This document shows positions 53,839 through 63,292 of a DNA stretch of 64,000 nucleotides, piece by piece. Position 1 is the first letter of the stretch. Each line of letters starts with the position of its first letter. The notes beneath the pieces are model-generated. The model did no database searches, had not been told where the DNA came from, and was given only the letters and a program-made list of their open reading frames with translations. This DNA is from CAYSCW01 sp964429795 (lineage in GTDB: Bacteria > Acidobacteriota > Aminicenantia > Aminicenantales > Aminicenantaceae). Made by a program: the position numbers and the translations under genes. Location: contig CAYSCW010000004.1 in NCBI GenBank assembly GCA_964429795.1, positions 62,001 through 126,000 on the forward strand. The letters are read 5' to 3'.

Positions 53839-56232
53839 TCAAATGTCCAGATTCTGAGCTTCGAGGGCATTTTCCTCGATAAAATCTCTTCGAGGCTGCA
53901 CCTCATCACCCATCAGGATGGTGAATACTTTGTCTGCTTCCACTGCATCCCGGATGGAAACTTGGGTGAGAAACCTCTCTTCCGGATCCATGGTGGTCTC
54001 CCAAAGCTGCTCAGGAGTCATCTCTCCCAATCCCTTGTACCTCTGGATGATGATTCCCTTCTTCCCTTTGTCGAAAAGATATTCAAGCAGTTTGGCCTCA
54101 TTCTCGATCTTGATCTTTTCACTGTCGCTTATCAGCTGGAAAGGAGGATTAAATCTTTCCAGGTCTTTATGGATTTTGTAGAGGTTTTGATATTCTACGG
54201 ATTGGATGAGACCCAGGTTGACCTTGCAGGAAACGTTCATTCCGTTAACCTGAAAATTAACAGCCAGCTCATACAGGCCATGCTCTTCATCACTGCTCAA
54301 AACAGACACAATACCTTTCTCAGTCAGGAGACTCTGGATTGTCTCCATATTTTTCTTCTTTTCCAAGAATCCGGATCCTTCCACCCCGCTGGCGAGAAGA
54401 ATATCTACAAGGAACAAAGGATAATTTTTCCTCTCCAATATTCGGATGTAATTTTTCTTGGCGATTATTTTTTGGAGAAACCTTCGGAACTTATCTCCTT
54501 TGATGATCTCTTTTCTCCTGTTTACCTTAATCTGGAACTCCTGCGAAATCTTTCTGATTAAATATCTTTCAAACGTCCTTTCGTCCCTTAAATATTCAGC
54601 GGATTTCCCTTTCGATATTTTGTACAGGGGGGGTTGGCCGATATAGAGAAAGCCTCCCTCTATGAGCTGAGGGATATGCCTGTAGAAAAAAGTCAGAAGC
54701 AGGGTTCTTATATGAGAGCCGTCCACGTCAGCATCGGTCATGATGATGACCCTATGGTAGCGCAACTTATCTACGTTGAATTCTGTAGGTTCATAGCCCG
54801 TGCCCAGAGCAGAAATGATGGTCCCGATTTCAGCGCTCTTGAGAACCTTGTCAAATCTGGCTTTTTCTACGTTTAGTATTTTTCCCCTCAAAGGCAGAAT
54901 GGCCTGAAAGCGTCGATCTCTTGCTTGTTTTGCTGACCCCCCTGCTGAATCTCCTTCTACCAGGAACAGCTCGCTATGAGCAGGATTTCTCTCTTGACAA
55001 TCGGCCAATTTACCAGGAAGAATGGTGGATTCCAGAACTCCTTTGCGACGGGCCAATTCTCTTGCCTTACGGGCCGCTTCTCTAGCTCTAGCCGCTTCCA
55101 GAATCTTGGAGACGATTTTCTTGGCAACCGTCGGGTTCTCCTCAAAATAGATAGACAACTGCTCATTAACCACAGATTCCACGATTCCCTTTACTTCGCT
55201 GTTGCCGAGTTTTGTCTTTGTCTGGCCTTCAAACTGAGGATTCTTGAGCTTCAAGCTCAACACCGCACACAGCCCTTCTCTTGTATCCTCTCCGGATAGA
55301 TTCTGGCTCAAGTCTTTTATCAGGTTGTTGGCGTTGGCATAATTGTTTATAGACCTGGTCAAGGCCGCCTTAAAACCTATGAGGTGAGTCCCCCCTTCGG
55401 AGGTGTTGATGTTGTTGACAAAGGAAAAAATTGTTTCTGAATAACTGGTGCTGTACTGCAGAGCCATCTCCACCATGGTCTCATCCTTGTCACATTCAAA
55501 GTAGATGGGTTTGGGATTAAGGAGCGTTTTGTTCTGGTTTAAGTACTGGACAAATTCTTTGATTCCACCTTTATACTGAAATTCGTTCTTCCTATCATGG
55601 CTTTCGTCAACGAGGCTAATCTTCAATCCTTTGTTCAGGAAAGAAAGTTCTCTCAGTCTTTGGCTGAGTATTTCGAAGTTGAACTCGATGGATTCAAAGA
55701 TTTCTCTATCTGGCTTGAAGGTGATCTTTGTTCCCGTGTTCTTTGTCTTTCCAATCTTTTTGAGTTTAGAAGTGGCTTTTCCTCTTTGATAACTCTGGGT
55801 ATAAACTCCGCCTCCTATCTTAATCTCCAGATCCAGCTTCTCCGAAAGAGCGTTGACAACGGAAACGCCAACTCCATGGAGACCGCCAGAAACCTGATAT
55901 GTCTTGGTATCAAATTTCCCCCCGGCGTGAAGAGTAGTCATCACGATTTCGGCAGCAGGACGTTTCTCTTTCTTGTGAAGCCCGACAGGAATACCCCGTC
56001 CGTTATCGATGACAGTCACGCTATTGTCCACATGAACATTGACATCGATCTTGTCACAATATCCAGCCAAAGCCTCATCGATGCTATTATCTACTACTTC
56101 ATAAACCAGATGATGGAGACCTCCCGGTCCTGTGGAGCCTATATACATGGCTGGCCGCTTCCGAACCGCTTCCAGTCCTTTGAGGACTTTTATGCTTTGT
56201 GCAGTATACTTGGAGTCTTTCTTTTTCTTCAT
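53839..56232 (-). CDS. gyrB: DNA gyrase subunit B
   Basis: 797 residues. GHKL ATPase start GLHHLVYEVVDNSIDEALAG, VIDNGRGIPVG, VSGGLHGVGVSVVNALS, transducer, then TOPRIM ELFLVEGDSAGGSAKQAR with IMTDADVDGSH and the C-terminal GLGEMTPEQLWETTMDPEER. A ~160-residue insert lies between TOPRIM halves (around LIRKISQEFQIKVNRRKE), as in Gram-negative enzymes. Pairs with GyrA directly downstream. Confidence 0.95.
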   Translation of the reverse strand: MKKKKDSKYTAQSIKVLKGLEAVRKRPAMYIGSTGPGGLHHLVYEVVDNSIDEALAGYCDKIDVNVHVDNSVTVIDNGRGIPVGLHKKEKRPAAEIVMTTLHAGGKFDTKTYQVSGGLHGVGVSVVNALSEKLDLEIKIGGGVYTQSYQRGKATSKLKKIGKTKNTGTKITFKPDREIFESIEFNFEILSQRLRELSFLNKGLKISLVDESHDRKNEFQYKGGIKEFVQYLNQNKTLLNPKPIYFECDKDETMVEMALQYSTSYSETIFSFVNNINTSEGGTHLIGFKAALTRSINNYANANNLIKDLSQNLSGEDTREGLCAVLSLKLKNPQFEGQTKTKLGNSEVKGIVESVVNEQLSIYFEENPTVAKKIVSKILEAARAREAARKARELARRKGVLESTILPGKLADCQERNPAHSELFLVEGDSAGGSAKQARDRRFQAILPLRGKILNVEKARFDKVLKSAEIGTIISALGTGYEPTEFNVDKLRYHRVIIMTDADVDGSHIRTLLLTFFYRHIPQLIEGGFLYIGQPPLYKISKGKSAEYLRDERTFERYLIRKISQEFQIKVNRRKEIIKGDKFRRFLQKIIAKKNYIRILERKNYPLFLVDILLASGVEGSGFLEKKKNMETIQSLLTEKGIVSVLSSDEEHGLYELAVNFQVNGMNVSCKVNLGLIQSVEYQNLYKIHKDLERFNPPFQLISDSEKIKIENEAKLLEYLFDKGKKGIIIQRYKGLGEMTPEQLWETTMDPEERFLTQVSIRDAVEADKVFTILMGDEVQPRRDFIEENALEAQNLDI

Positions 56233-56303
56233 TTTTTAGAAAAAAGAGGGGCTATGAAGGCAGGAACTTTACATAACCCTAGGGGCATATTTTTCGTTTT
56301 CTT

Positions 56304-56332
56304 ATTATATCTTATATGACGTTCAGAGTAAA
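56304..56332 (-). promoter_or_regulatory. Promoter candidate for gyrB-gyrA
   Basis: Coding strand TTTACT, 17-bp spacer, perfect TATAAT, 72 bp before the gyrB start. Confidence 0.5.
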
Positions 56333-56498
56333 GAAAAATTATCGTTTTTTTCTCTGGTTTTTAAGGGGAAAAACAGATGATCTCTTTACTTCTTTTTTGT
56401 ATTCCAGGGATTATTTAAGCCTCTTTATCTCTTTTGAAAGCATGATGCGCAGAATTGGATTTAAAATGCGTAAAAAAGGTGCTTTCTCGGCCCAGAAA

Positions 56499-56634
56499 AC
56501 ATCTGCATTTCCGTGATGATTTTGGGAACAGTCAGGCAAGCTGAATCGTCAGCCCGCGAATTTTCCCCAGCGAGGATGGAGAGGAACCGGCGCTGGAATT
56601 GATTATATCCCTTATCATTAGCTCCGTTGGAAAG
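56499..56634 (+). repeat. Dispersed TIR element, copy F
   Basis: Left ACATCTGCATTTCCGTGATG and right GCTCCGTTGGAAA are weakly inverted. Core GGAACAGTCAGGCAAGCTGA, TCGTCAGCCCGCGAATTTTC and CAGCGAGGATGGAGAGGAAC matches D and H. The rest of the 463-bp gap (56233-56498, 56635-56695) has only the gyrB promoter and the next ribosome site. Confidence 0.7.
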
Positions 56635-56695
56635 AAGATAATGCCCTGGGCCTATTTGAAAATGAAAAAATAGGCTATAATTTATGAGGTAAAAA

Positions 56696-57685
56696 ATGCC
56701 GGCAAATCTTCCACCTCAATATTTTGAAACGGAAAGAAAACTCAAGACTGCCAAAAATCCTCAAGAAAAAATCAAGATCTACGAAGAACTCCTGTCTATT
56801 GTTCCCAAACATAAAGGCACAGAAAAACTGCAAGCTCTTCTCAAGACAAAAATAGCCAAGTTCAAATCAGATGCTCAAAAAAAGCCATCCATCGCCAAAC
56901 ATGAACCCACTCATCACATAGAAAAGGCGGGAGCCGGACAACTCATCTTGGTTGGTCCGCCCAACGTGGGAAAATCCATGCTGTTAAAATCTCTCACCAA
57001 CGCCCACCCTGAAATCGGGGATTATCCCTTCACAACCCGGATACCCTCTCCAGCAATGATGCTCTATGAAAAAGTCCAGATTCAGCTCATCGACACACCA
57101 CCCATAACTCTAGAATACATGGAAGTCTGGTATCCGGAATTGATCAAAGGGTCGGATGGAATCCTGTTTATTTTGGACTCAGGGAGCTCTAATCAAGCCG
57201 AACTCTTTCAAGCGCTCCGGGAAAAATTGAGAGAAAAGAAGATAGAAATGCTTGGACAAATTCCCGACATCAATGCCGAAGAGAAGCTCTTTCAGAAAAA
57301 AACCCTTATCGTCGCCAACAAAATAGATCTTCCCCAAGCAAGAAATACTCTTCCACGGCTGCAAGAAGCTCTGGCCCCTGGCTTTAGTATTTTTCCTGTC
57401 TCTGCCATTCGGGGAGACAACTTGGCAGAGCTGAAAAAAAAGATTTATCTCTTCCTGGATATCCTCCGCGTCTACAGTAAAGCCCCTGGCAAGAAGGTGG
57501 AGTACAATGAACCATTCACCTTCAAGAGGGGGAGCACGCTCATGGATATGGCCAAAGCTGTGCACAAGGATTTTGCTGAAAAACTGAAATATGCGCGAAT
57601 CTGGGGTAAGAATAAATATCAAGGACAAAAAGTCAACAGGGATTATATTCTAGAGGATGAGGATGTGATCGAGCTGCATATATAA
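56696..57685 (+). CDS. DRG/OBG-type GTPase with TGS domain
   Basis: 329 residues, ribosome site GAGGT. A helical N-terminus (~1-75), then the G domain: LVGPPNVGKSMLLKSL (G87-S94), a TTR segment in GDYPFTTRIPSP, DTPP at 133, NKID at 208-211 and SAIRG (G5). The last ~65 residues (FTFKRGSTLMDMAKAVHKDF to EDEDVIELHI) are a TGS domain. G3 is DTPP instead of DTPG, as in eukaryotic/archaeal DRG-like relatives. These GTPases are associated with translation or ribosomes; function here unknown. Confidence 0.85.
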   Translation: MPANLPPQYFETERKLKTAKNPQEKIKIYEELLSIVPKHKGTEKLQALLKTKIAKFKSDAQKKPSIAKHEPTHHIEKAGAGQLILVGPPNVGKSMLLKSLTNAHPEIGDYPFTTRIPSPAMMLYEKVQIQLIDTPPITLEYMEVWYPELIKGSDGILFILDSGSSNQAELFQALREKLREKKIEMLGQIPDINAEEKLFQKKTLIVANKIDLPQARNTLPRLQEALAPGFSIFPVSAIRGDNLAELKKKIYLFLDILRVYSKAPGKKVEYNEPFTFKRGSTLMDMAKAVHKDFAEKLKYARIWGKNKYQGQKVNRDYILEDEDVIELHI

Positions 57686-57803
57686 CCCCCCTCCCCTGAC
57701 ATACACCACACCTTCTAGAAACAGCCAAAAAATAAGGTCAAAGCTTCTTCCTGTCAATACGTTGGCGGTAAATGTCGTTTTTTGTCCTTTTATGTCGCTT
57801 CAT

Positions 57804-57935
57804 GTAAGCATTTCTATTTCCATGATGATTTTGGGGACAGTCAGGCAAGCTGAATCGTCAGCCCGCGAATTTTCCCCTGCGAGGAAAATCCGCTTATTCC
57901 TCGGCTCGCTCTCCTCTTCGAGGAACCATGCCCGC
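57804..57935 (+). repeat. Dispersed TIR element, copy G (right end lost)
   Basis: GTAAGCATTTCTATTTCCAT starts it, then GGGGACAGTCAGGCAAGCTG, ATCGTCAGCCCGCG and a hairpin ATTTTCC-CCTGCGA-GGAAAAT. No matching right terminus is visible before tRNA-Pro, whose gene begins 59 bp later. TATAAT at 57975-57980 may be the tRNA -10. Confidence 0.6.
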
Positions 57936-57993
57936 TCGCTTGACAGAAGACTTTTATCGCCACTGCATTATGTATATAATGGATTCTTTGGGA

Positions 57994-58068
57994 CGGGGCG
58001 TGGCGCAGTCTGGTCAGCGCACAGCGTTCGGGACGCTGGGGTCAGGGGTTCGAATCCCCTCGCCCCGA
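57994..58068 (+). tRNA. tRNA-Pro (anticodon CGG)
   Basis: 75 nt. Acceptor CGGGGCG pairs CGCCCCG, anticodon stem CAGCG-TTCGGGA-CGCTG (CGG at 58029-58031), T-arm GGGG-TTCGAAT-CCCC, discriminator A; no encoded CCA. The C1-G72 pair is characteristic of bacterial tRNA-Pro. Confidence 0.93.
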
Positions 58069-58120
58069 CAGTATGTCTCATTTAATGAGCATTTCCCCGA
58101 GGAAGACTGCCTGGAGAAGG

Positions 58121-59191
58121 TTATCCTATTTCAATCCGCCGATAATTCCTGCGGCCAAGGCCGATTTTTTCCCCATGCCTCAGCTGAATCGACCAATCGA
58201 TATCAAACACAGACCTCAACAGATCCTTATCGCTCCGGCGGTTTATAAGATCCACGGATGCCTGGTCAATGGCAACCGGATCTTCAGATGCCAGGATTCC
58301 GATATCCTCGACTATCGATGGTTCATCTTTAGCCATGCAGTCGCAGTTCTTGGTCACCTTGATCAAAAAATTCAGAAAACCTATCTTTCCCTTAAATTTC
58401 TGCCAAACACTGTAGGCATATTCTGCCATCTTCTCCTGTACTCGCCTGGAGTCTTCATCCCAGCGCATTTTGACAGCGCCTGCTGGACAGACCACCAAAC
58501 ATTCTCCGCAGCCGATGCACTTCTCTTCTAAAATCAGGGCACTGCCATCCTCCTGCTGGATGGCCTCTGCAGGGCAATAATCCAAACAAATCCCACAATT
58601 TTTACACAATCTGGGATTAATCTTCGGGTGGACATCGGAATGCTGTTCCAGCTTCCCGGCTCGAGATGCACATCCCATACCCAGGTTTTTGATAGCCGCT
58701 CCGAAGCCTGTCAGAATGTGGCCAGTAAAATGACTCAGGCAAATCAGACCATCGGAATGGAGAAAAGCACTGGCAATTTTGGCTGACTTTATCCAAGGAA
58801 GATCCACCTGAATTTTTTCCTCGTCATGACCGATAAGCCCATCCGCGATGAGAACAGGTATGTCCACGGTCTCCAGAGAGAAACCATGTTCCCAGGCCAA
58901 ACGCAGATGTTCAACAGAATTGGATCTTTTTCCTGAATAAAGAGTGTTTGTATCCGTAAAGAAAACGCGGTCGGTCTTCTTTTTCAGATGTTTGATGATA
59001 CCAAAAAGCCAGGAAGGATTTATGTATCCTCTGTTTCCTTTGTCCCCGAAATGAATCTTACAGGCAACGAAGGAATCCTTTTCTATCTTAGAAAGGAAGC
59101 CTGTCTTAAGGAATATTTTTTCGGCCTTTCCGGCTAAAGCCTTATCCCCTTCAGAGCCTCGGGCAGGGAGGAAGAAAACATCACTTTCCAT
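58121..59191 (-). CDS. DUF362 protein with two 4Fe-4S clusters
   Basis: 356 residues. The N-terminal DUF362 part has CKIHFGDKGNRGYINPSW and DTNTLYSGKRSNS, and the centre AAIKNLGMGCASRAGK. A ferredoxin insert shows CKNCGICLDYCPAEAI and CIGCGECLVVCPAGAV, two C-x2-C-x2-C-x3-C clusters. The C-terminus has ASEDPVAIDQASVDLI. Cytoplasmic; an electron-transfer or redox-maturation role is assumed for this family, enzymatic activity not known. It starts 12 bp downstream of the aminotransferase gene. Confidence 0.85.
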   Translation of the reverse strand: MESDVFFLPARGSEGDKALAGKAEKIFLKTGFLSKIEKDSFVACKIHFGDKGNRGYINPSWLFGIIKHLKKKTDRVFFTDTNTLYSGKRSNSVEHLRLAWEHGFSLETVDIPVLIADGLIGHDEEKIQVDLPWIKSAKIASAFLHSDGLICLSHFTGHILTGFGAAIKNLGMGCASRAGKLEQHSDVHPKINPRLCKNCGICLDYCPAEAIQQEDGSALILEEKCIGCGECLVVCPAGAVKMRWDEDSRRVQEKMAEYAYSVWQKFKGKIGFLNFLIKVTKNCDCMAKDEPSIVEDIGILASEDPVAIDQASVDLINRRSDKDLLRSVFDIDWSIQLRHGEKIGLGRRNYRRIEIG

Positions 59192-59203
59192 CTTTATAGA
59201 CAG

Positions 59204-60358
59204 TTATCGAGCTTTATCCTCCAAAATCATCCCAGCCTCCTTCAATCCTTCACCGAGTTTAACCTTATAGCCGATGGATTGCAGGGTTTTCTCCACAGCT
59301 TCTAAAGCAAAATAGACCTGAGCGTGGGAAAGGTTCCCCATATGCCCCATCCGAAAGACTTTCCCAGCCAAATGGCCCAAGCCTCCAGCCACAATAACAC
59401 CGTTCTCATGAAGCTCCCGGCGAAAAGAACTATCCTTGACCCCTTGCGGATAATTGGCTACAGAGAGAGTATCGGCTAAGTACGGCTCCTGGGTAAAGAA
59501 AGAAAATCCCATTTTTTTCAAGGCAGCCCTTATGGCTCGAGCGATACGCGAATGTCGAAGGAATCGCTCCCCCATCCCCTCCTCGATGATGATCTTGGTA
59601 CCTTCACAAAAGGCTCTGATCTCGTTGACACAGGGAGTGGAAAAATATTTGGAAGGATCTTTCATGATGGGCAGCCAATTCATAAGATCAGAATAATAAG
59701 CCGGAATAGATTCCATGCTTTTTCTCTTTTCCAAGGCTTTTTGGGAAAGAGCCAACACCGCCAGTCCTGGTGGGGCTCCGAAACATTTCTGGGCTGCCGT
59801 TAAAATCACATCCACTTGCCAACCGTCCATTCTTTCTTCTATCCCTCCGGTGGCACAAACGCCATCGATGATAAAAAGGCTCTCTCGATTTTTCAATATC
59901 TCAGCATACTCCTTGACAGGAGCACAGGCTCCGGTGGCAGTATCCACATGCGTGGAGACCACCACCATGAAATTTTCTTGATCCATCTTTTTGGACAGTT
60001 GCTCTGGGGGGACGGCAGCTCCCCACTCGCTCTGGATGATCTCACAGCCCAAACCGAAACTCTCAGCGATCCTGGCCATCCTCTCTCCAAAATATCCCTG
60101 AGAGAGAACCAATATCTTCTCCCCTTTTTTAACCGTGTTCAAAAGAGCCATCTCCATGGCCAAAGTTCCCGCTCCAGCGATGATAAAAGGCTCTCCCTTT
60201 TCACAGAAAACGATTTTCTTTAAATTTGCTAATGCCTCTTTAAATTCTTCAACAAGAACAGGGCTCACGTGGGAAATTGTGGGTAGAGAGAGTGCGTGGA
60301 TGATACGGGGATGAACCGGTGTGGGTCCGGGTATCAAAAGTAACTTTTCTTGCTTCAT
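59204..60358 (-). CDS. Class V aminotransferase (alanine-glyoxylate/serine-pyruvate type)
   Basis: 384 residues. PLP lysine K191 in TAAQKCFGAPPGLAVL, with the ring-binding aspartate D165 (FIIDGVCATGG) and GAGTLAMEM for phosphate. The opening LLIPGPTPVHPRI and closing FRMGHMGNLS are typical of the AGAT/SPT and soluble hydrogenase-subunit-like branch. Probable glyoxylate or phosphonopyruvate-type transamination; substrate open. Ribosome site GAGGATAGAGG. Confidence 0.9.
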   Translation of the reverse strand: MKQEKLLLIPGPTPVHPRIIHALSLPTISHVSPVLVEEFKEALANLKKIVFCEKGEPFIIAGAGTLAMEMALLNTVKKGEKILVLSQGYFGERMARIAESFGLGCEIIQSEWGAAVPPEQLSKKMDQENFMVVVSTHVDTATGACAPVKEYAEILKNRESLFIIDGVCATGGIEERMDGWQVDVILTAAQKCFGAPPGLAVLALSQKALEKRKSMESIPAYYSDLMNWLPIMKDPSKYFSTPCVNEIRAFCEGTKIIIEEGMGERFLRHSRIARAIRAALKKMGFSFFTQEPYLADTLSVANYPQGVKDSSFRRELHENGVIVAGGLGHLAGKVFRMGHMGNLSHAQVYFALEAVEKTLQSIGYKVKLGEGLKEAGMILEDKAR

Positions 60359-60383
60359 CCTCTATCCTCAAGAATTTTTCTTC

Positions 60384-60411
60384 ATTTTATCAATAAGCCA
60401 GCATAAATCAA
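60384..60411 (-). promoter_or_regulatory. Promoter for the aminotransferase-DUF362 pair
   Basis: Coding strand TTGATT, 16-bp spacer, TAAAAT, about 25 bp before ATG 60358. Confidence 0.5.
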
Positions 60412-60474
60412 GACAAAACAAAGAGGGAGGCAAGTATTTTTTATTTCTCGGGCGAGCTTTGCGGAACTTCGCTT

Positions 60475-62577
60475 TTATTCTACAATTTTATAGTTGATTC
60501 CTTTGTAGCAGAGGATGATTTTCTTGTCCACAGAGAGGTAAGGAGCTATTCCTGGATGTTCGGTAAGGAGACGGAAGTATTCCTCTGAATTGAACCGGAT
60601 CTCCTCTGCAGAAGATCCTTCCTGATATCCGCTGTCTACCCAATAACCATCCTTCAGGTAAAAAGTCTTATCTTTTTTGTATTTTATCTTTACTGAAGCA
60701 ACTTCTATAGCCTGATCCAGGGTTTTCATTTCCTGGGAAACCCGTGCTGCCTTGACAGCACCCGCTCCCGTCACCTCTCGAGCGGTAAGAGCAGCTTTCG
60801 CCTCAGGCGCAGCAGCTTCGAGGGTAAGACTTTCTTCTTCGGTGACGATGAAGGAAGTATAAGGGGTAACAACGCCATATTTCAAACCGAGTCTTTTTAC
60901 TTCATCGACGAGTTCCTCTTTTTCTCCCTGGAGCCGGATTTCTTGAAGAAGATATCCGATTCGTCTGGTAGCCCACAGGCGGGGGAGAAAATCACAGGCT
61001 TCGTCCTGAACAAGCTTCTGATCCTTGAGAACAAATGTCCTCTCTTCCTTTCCCACCTTTCCTTGAAGCACAATACTTGCTGGCCCTTCGCCCTTATACT
61101 TGCCTACCAGGATAAGCTGCGAACCTCTGAATAAATCAGGCAAAGTCCTCGGATAAACGTCCATAACTTCAATCCCCTTTATCTCGACCTTAAGATCAGA
61201 AAGAAGAGGAGATGCGATCTTCTCGTAGTAGTTGGATACAGCCAGTTCCAGGTTTTCATCTTCGCTGACGTAAACGGAAGGCCCTCTATTGTCAGAGGAA
61301 ATTCTGTCTAAAAGCTCGGTATTGACATCATCGCCTACTCCAAAGACAAAAATACGGGAACGCTGTGTGTTGGATTGGGAGATGTTCCTCAATATTTCAG
61401 CGGTACCTGTGATGCCCACTGTGGGACGGCCATCGGTGAGAAAAAGGATGTAATTTGGCTGTTCTCCGGGCTTAACCATTCTCAGCGCTTGCAAGAGGGC
61501 CTCATTGATGTTTGTTCCTCCTGCATCCTCTATCTCATCTACGAAGGCGCGCGCTTTATCTCTGTTTCCCGGTGTTGCTGGAACAATTTCAGGAGAGAGG
61601 GTATTCACACCATCATCGAAGTCGATGATGGAGAACCTGTCTCTCTCATCCAGATGATTGATGATAAAGCGGACAGCCTCTTTGGCCTGGAGGATTTTCC
61701 GTCCACTCATGCTTCCTGAACTGTCCAGGACAAAAATGAGGTTTTTGTTCAGGACTCTCTCTTTTTTCTTCATATAACGAGGGGCCGCCAGAAGCATGAA
61801 ATAATTCTCCTTGAGGCCTCGGCTGCTGAGGAAGGAGATGCCAATGTCTTGCTGGGAGAGGCCATAATAAAGAATGAAGTCCTTGTCTGGTTTGATGTCT
61901 TTCCCCTCGAAGCTTATCCGGGCTTCCCCTTCGGCCTCTTTTCTTATGGAAACCTTATGAGAGGAAGAATAGATATTGGCCAGAGGGACTATCGACTCAA
62001 TCTTAATCGAAAGGGCCACCTCCTTTATAGGATGAAGGGAAAATCTTTCGGTGTTTAGGGGATAGACATAGCGAACGAGATCTCTTTCTGATCTTAATAT
62101 CTCTGAATAGGCGATCTTGATCCTTTTTTCTCCCCTTGCCGGGATGGGATAAACTCTTGCTCTGAACATGTTTCGACCTATATATTCCAGCAGGGCAGGA
62201 TCCTTAAGCCGGCGGACGATGTCTTCATAAATCTGCCTCGCTTTATCAGCATCAAGGATTTCTCCCTCAATTTTTTTCTCTCCGATATACATGGAAAATT
62301 CTGAGACAGCCGCCTTCTCAGGAAGAGGAAAAACAAAAATTCCTTCAATGTCTCGGTGGTGATTGTTGATAAAAACCTGATCGATGGATGTTTTGGCCAC
62401 CTGATTTATGATCTGGACATCGACCCTATGGTATTTTACCGTCAATGGAGGAATATTCTCTCCGGGTTTCGGCACAGGAACGATAAATCCGTCGGCAAAA
62501 GTCTCTTTTGCCGAAAAAATCAAGAAAAAAATAAAAAAGACTGTCAAATAGGCCCTAGACCTAGCGTCATTTCTCAT
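60475..62577 (-). CDS. Exported VIT and von Willebrand A domain protein
   Basis: 700 residues from ATG 62577, chosen because GGGGAGG lies 6 nt upstream; an earlier TTG is weaker. Signal segment YLTVFFIFFLIFSAKETFA. Residues ~30-160 are a VIT domain (YHRVDVQIINQVAKTSIDQV, EGIFVFPLPEKAAVSEFSM). The VWA domain has the metal site FVLDSSGSMSGRK, a threonine strand and FLTDGRPTVG, so MIDAS-dependent binding is possible. A C-terminal part of ~250 residues is unknown. The layout is that of inter-alpha-trypsin-inhibitor-like envelope proteins. No partner gene identified. Confidence 0.85.
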   Translation of the reverse strand: MRNDARSRAYLTVFFIFFLIFSAKETFADGFIVPVPKPGENIPPLTVKYHRVDVQIINQVAKTSIDQVFINNHHRDIEGIFVFPLPEKAAVSEFSMYIGEKKIEGEILDADKARQIYEDIVRRLKDPALLEYIGRNMFRARVYPIPARGEKRIKIAYSEILRSERDLVRYVYPLNTERFSLHPIKEVALSIKIESIVPLANIYSSSHKVSIRKEAEGEARISFEGKDIKPDKDFILYYGLSQQDIGISFLSSRGLKENYFMLLAAPRYMKKKERVLNKNLIFVLDSSGSMSGRKILQAKEAVRFIINHLDERDRFSIIDFDDGVNTLSPEIVPATPGNRDKARAFVDEIEDAGGTNINEALLQALRMVKPGEQPNYILFLTDGRPTVGITGTAEILRNISQSNTQRSRIFVFGVGDDVNTELLDRISSDNRGPSVYVSEDENLELAVSNYYEKIASPLLSDLKVEIKGIEVMDVYPRTLPDLFRGSQLILVGKYKGEGPASIVLQGKVGKEERTFVLKDQKLVQDEACDFLPRLWATRRIGYLLQEIRLQGEKEELVDEVKRLGLKYGVVTPYTSFIVTEEESLTLEAAAPEAKAALTAREVTGAGAVKAARVSQEMKTLDQAIEVASVKIKYKKDKTFYLKDGYWVDSGYQEGSSAEEIRFNSEEYFRLLTEHPGIAPYLSVDKKIILCYKGINYKIVE

Positions 62578-62701
62578 GAATTGCCTCCCCAATCAAAAAT
62601 TTTCTCTCCCATGTGATAAAACACCATTCCAGATGGAATGGTTACATGGTTTTGCAGTTTTCTGTAAAGGCTTCTGGCTGGGAATCATAATTATTGCTCC
62701 T

Positions 62702-63292
62702 TTATTCGCTGTCTTCTATGAGATTCTCCATTTTTCTCTTCAGATCCTGGACAGATGAGAAAACTTCAGCTTCGGTGGTAATGAATTGATCCTTTTCTTT
62801 GTAAAGGATAAAAACTCGAGAGATCCCAGCCTCCTTGGCTGCCTGGATATCAAAGTGGGAGTCGCCGACCACACAGGATTCCTCTCTTGTGAGTTTCAAC
62901 TCTTTCAAAACGGCTTTGAAGGGCGCTCCAGAAGGTTTCCAAAGACCGCTTTCCCTGGAAATGACGCAATCGAATTTCAGCTTGAATTTCTCCATAAGAT
63001 AATCCACATTCTGACGAGAATTATTGGTGACCAGTGCCTTCTTTATTCCCTTTTGGGATAAGAAGTAAAGAAATTTCCTTATCCCTTCCTTGAGGATCGC
63101 ATTCTGTGTGGCCTTGTTTTCGTATTTTTCCAGAATTTTCCACTTGCGAGTCTTTTCCGGCTCTTTCAAGTTTCTGAGAAAATGCAGGATAGGTTTCCCC
63201 TCTGTTTCCAATTCTTGTTTTATCTTTTTCCAATCGTAAGACACATCAACGACTGTTCCATCCATATCAAAGATGACTCCCTTTATCTTCAT
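62702..63292 (-). CDS. HAD-superfamily hydrolase (phosphoglycolate phosphatase-like)
   Basis: 196 residues. Motif I DMDGTVVD (D9, D11), motif II VTNNSRQNV, motif III lysine in WKPSGAPFKAVLKEL and motif IV VGDSHFDIQAAKEAG are complete; a helical cap lies between I and II. A soluble phosphatase or beta-phosphoglucomutase-like enzyme; substrate not predictable. Confidence 0.88.
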   Translation of the reverse strand: MKIKGVIFDMDGTVVDVSYDWKKIKQELETEGKPILHFLRNLKEPEKTRKWKILEKYENKATQNAILKEGIRKFLYFLSQKGIKKALVTNNSRQNVDYLMEKFKLKFDCVISRESGLWKPSGAPFKAVLKELKLTREESCVVGDSHFDIQAAKEAGISRVFILYKEKDQFITTEAEVFSSVQDLKRKMENLIEDSE

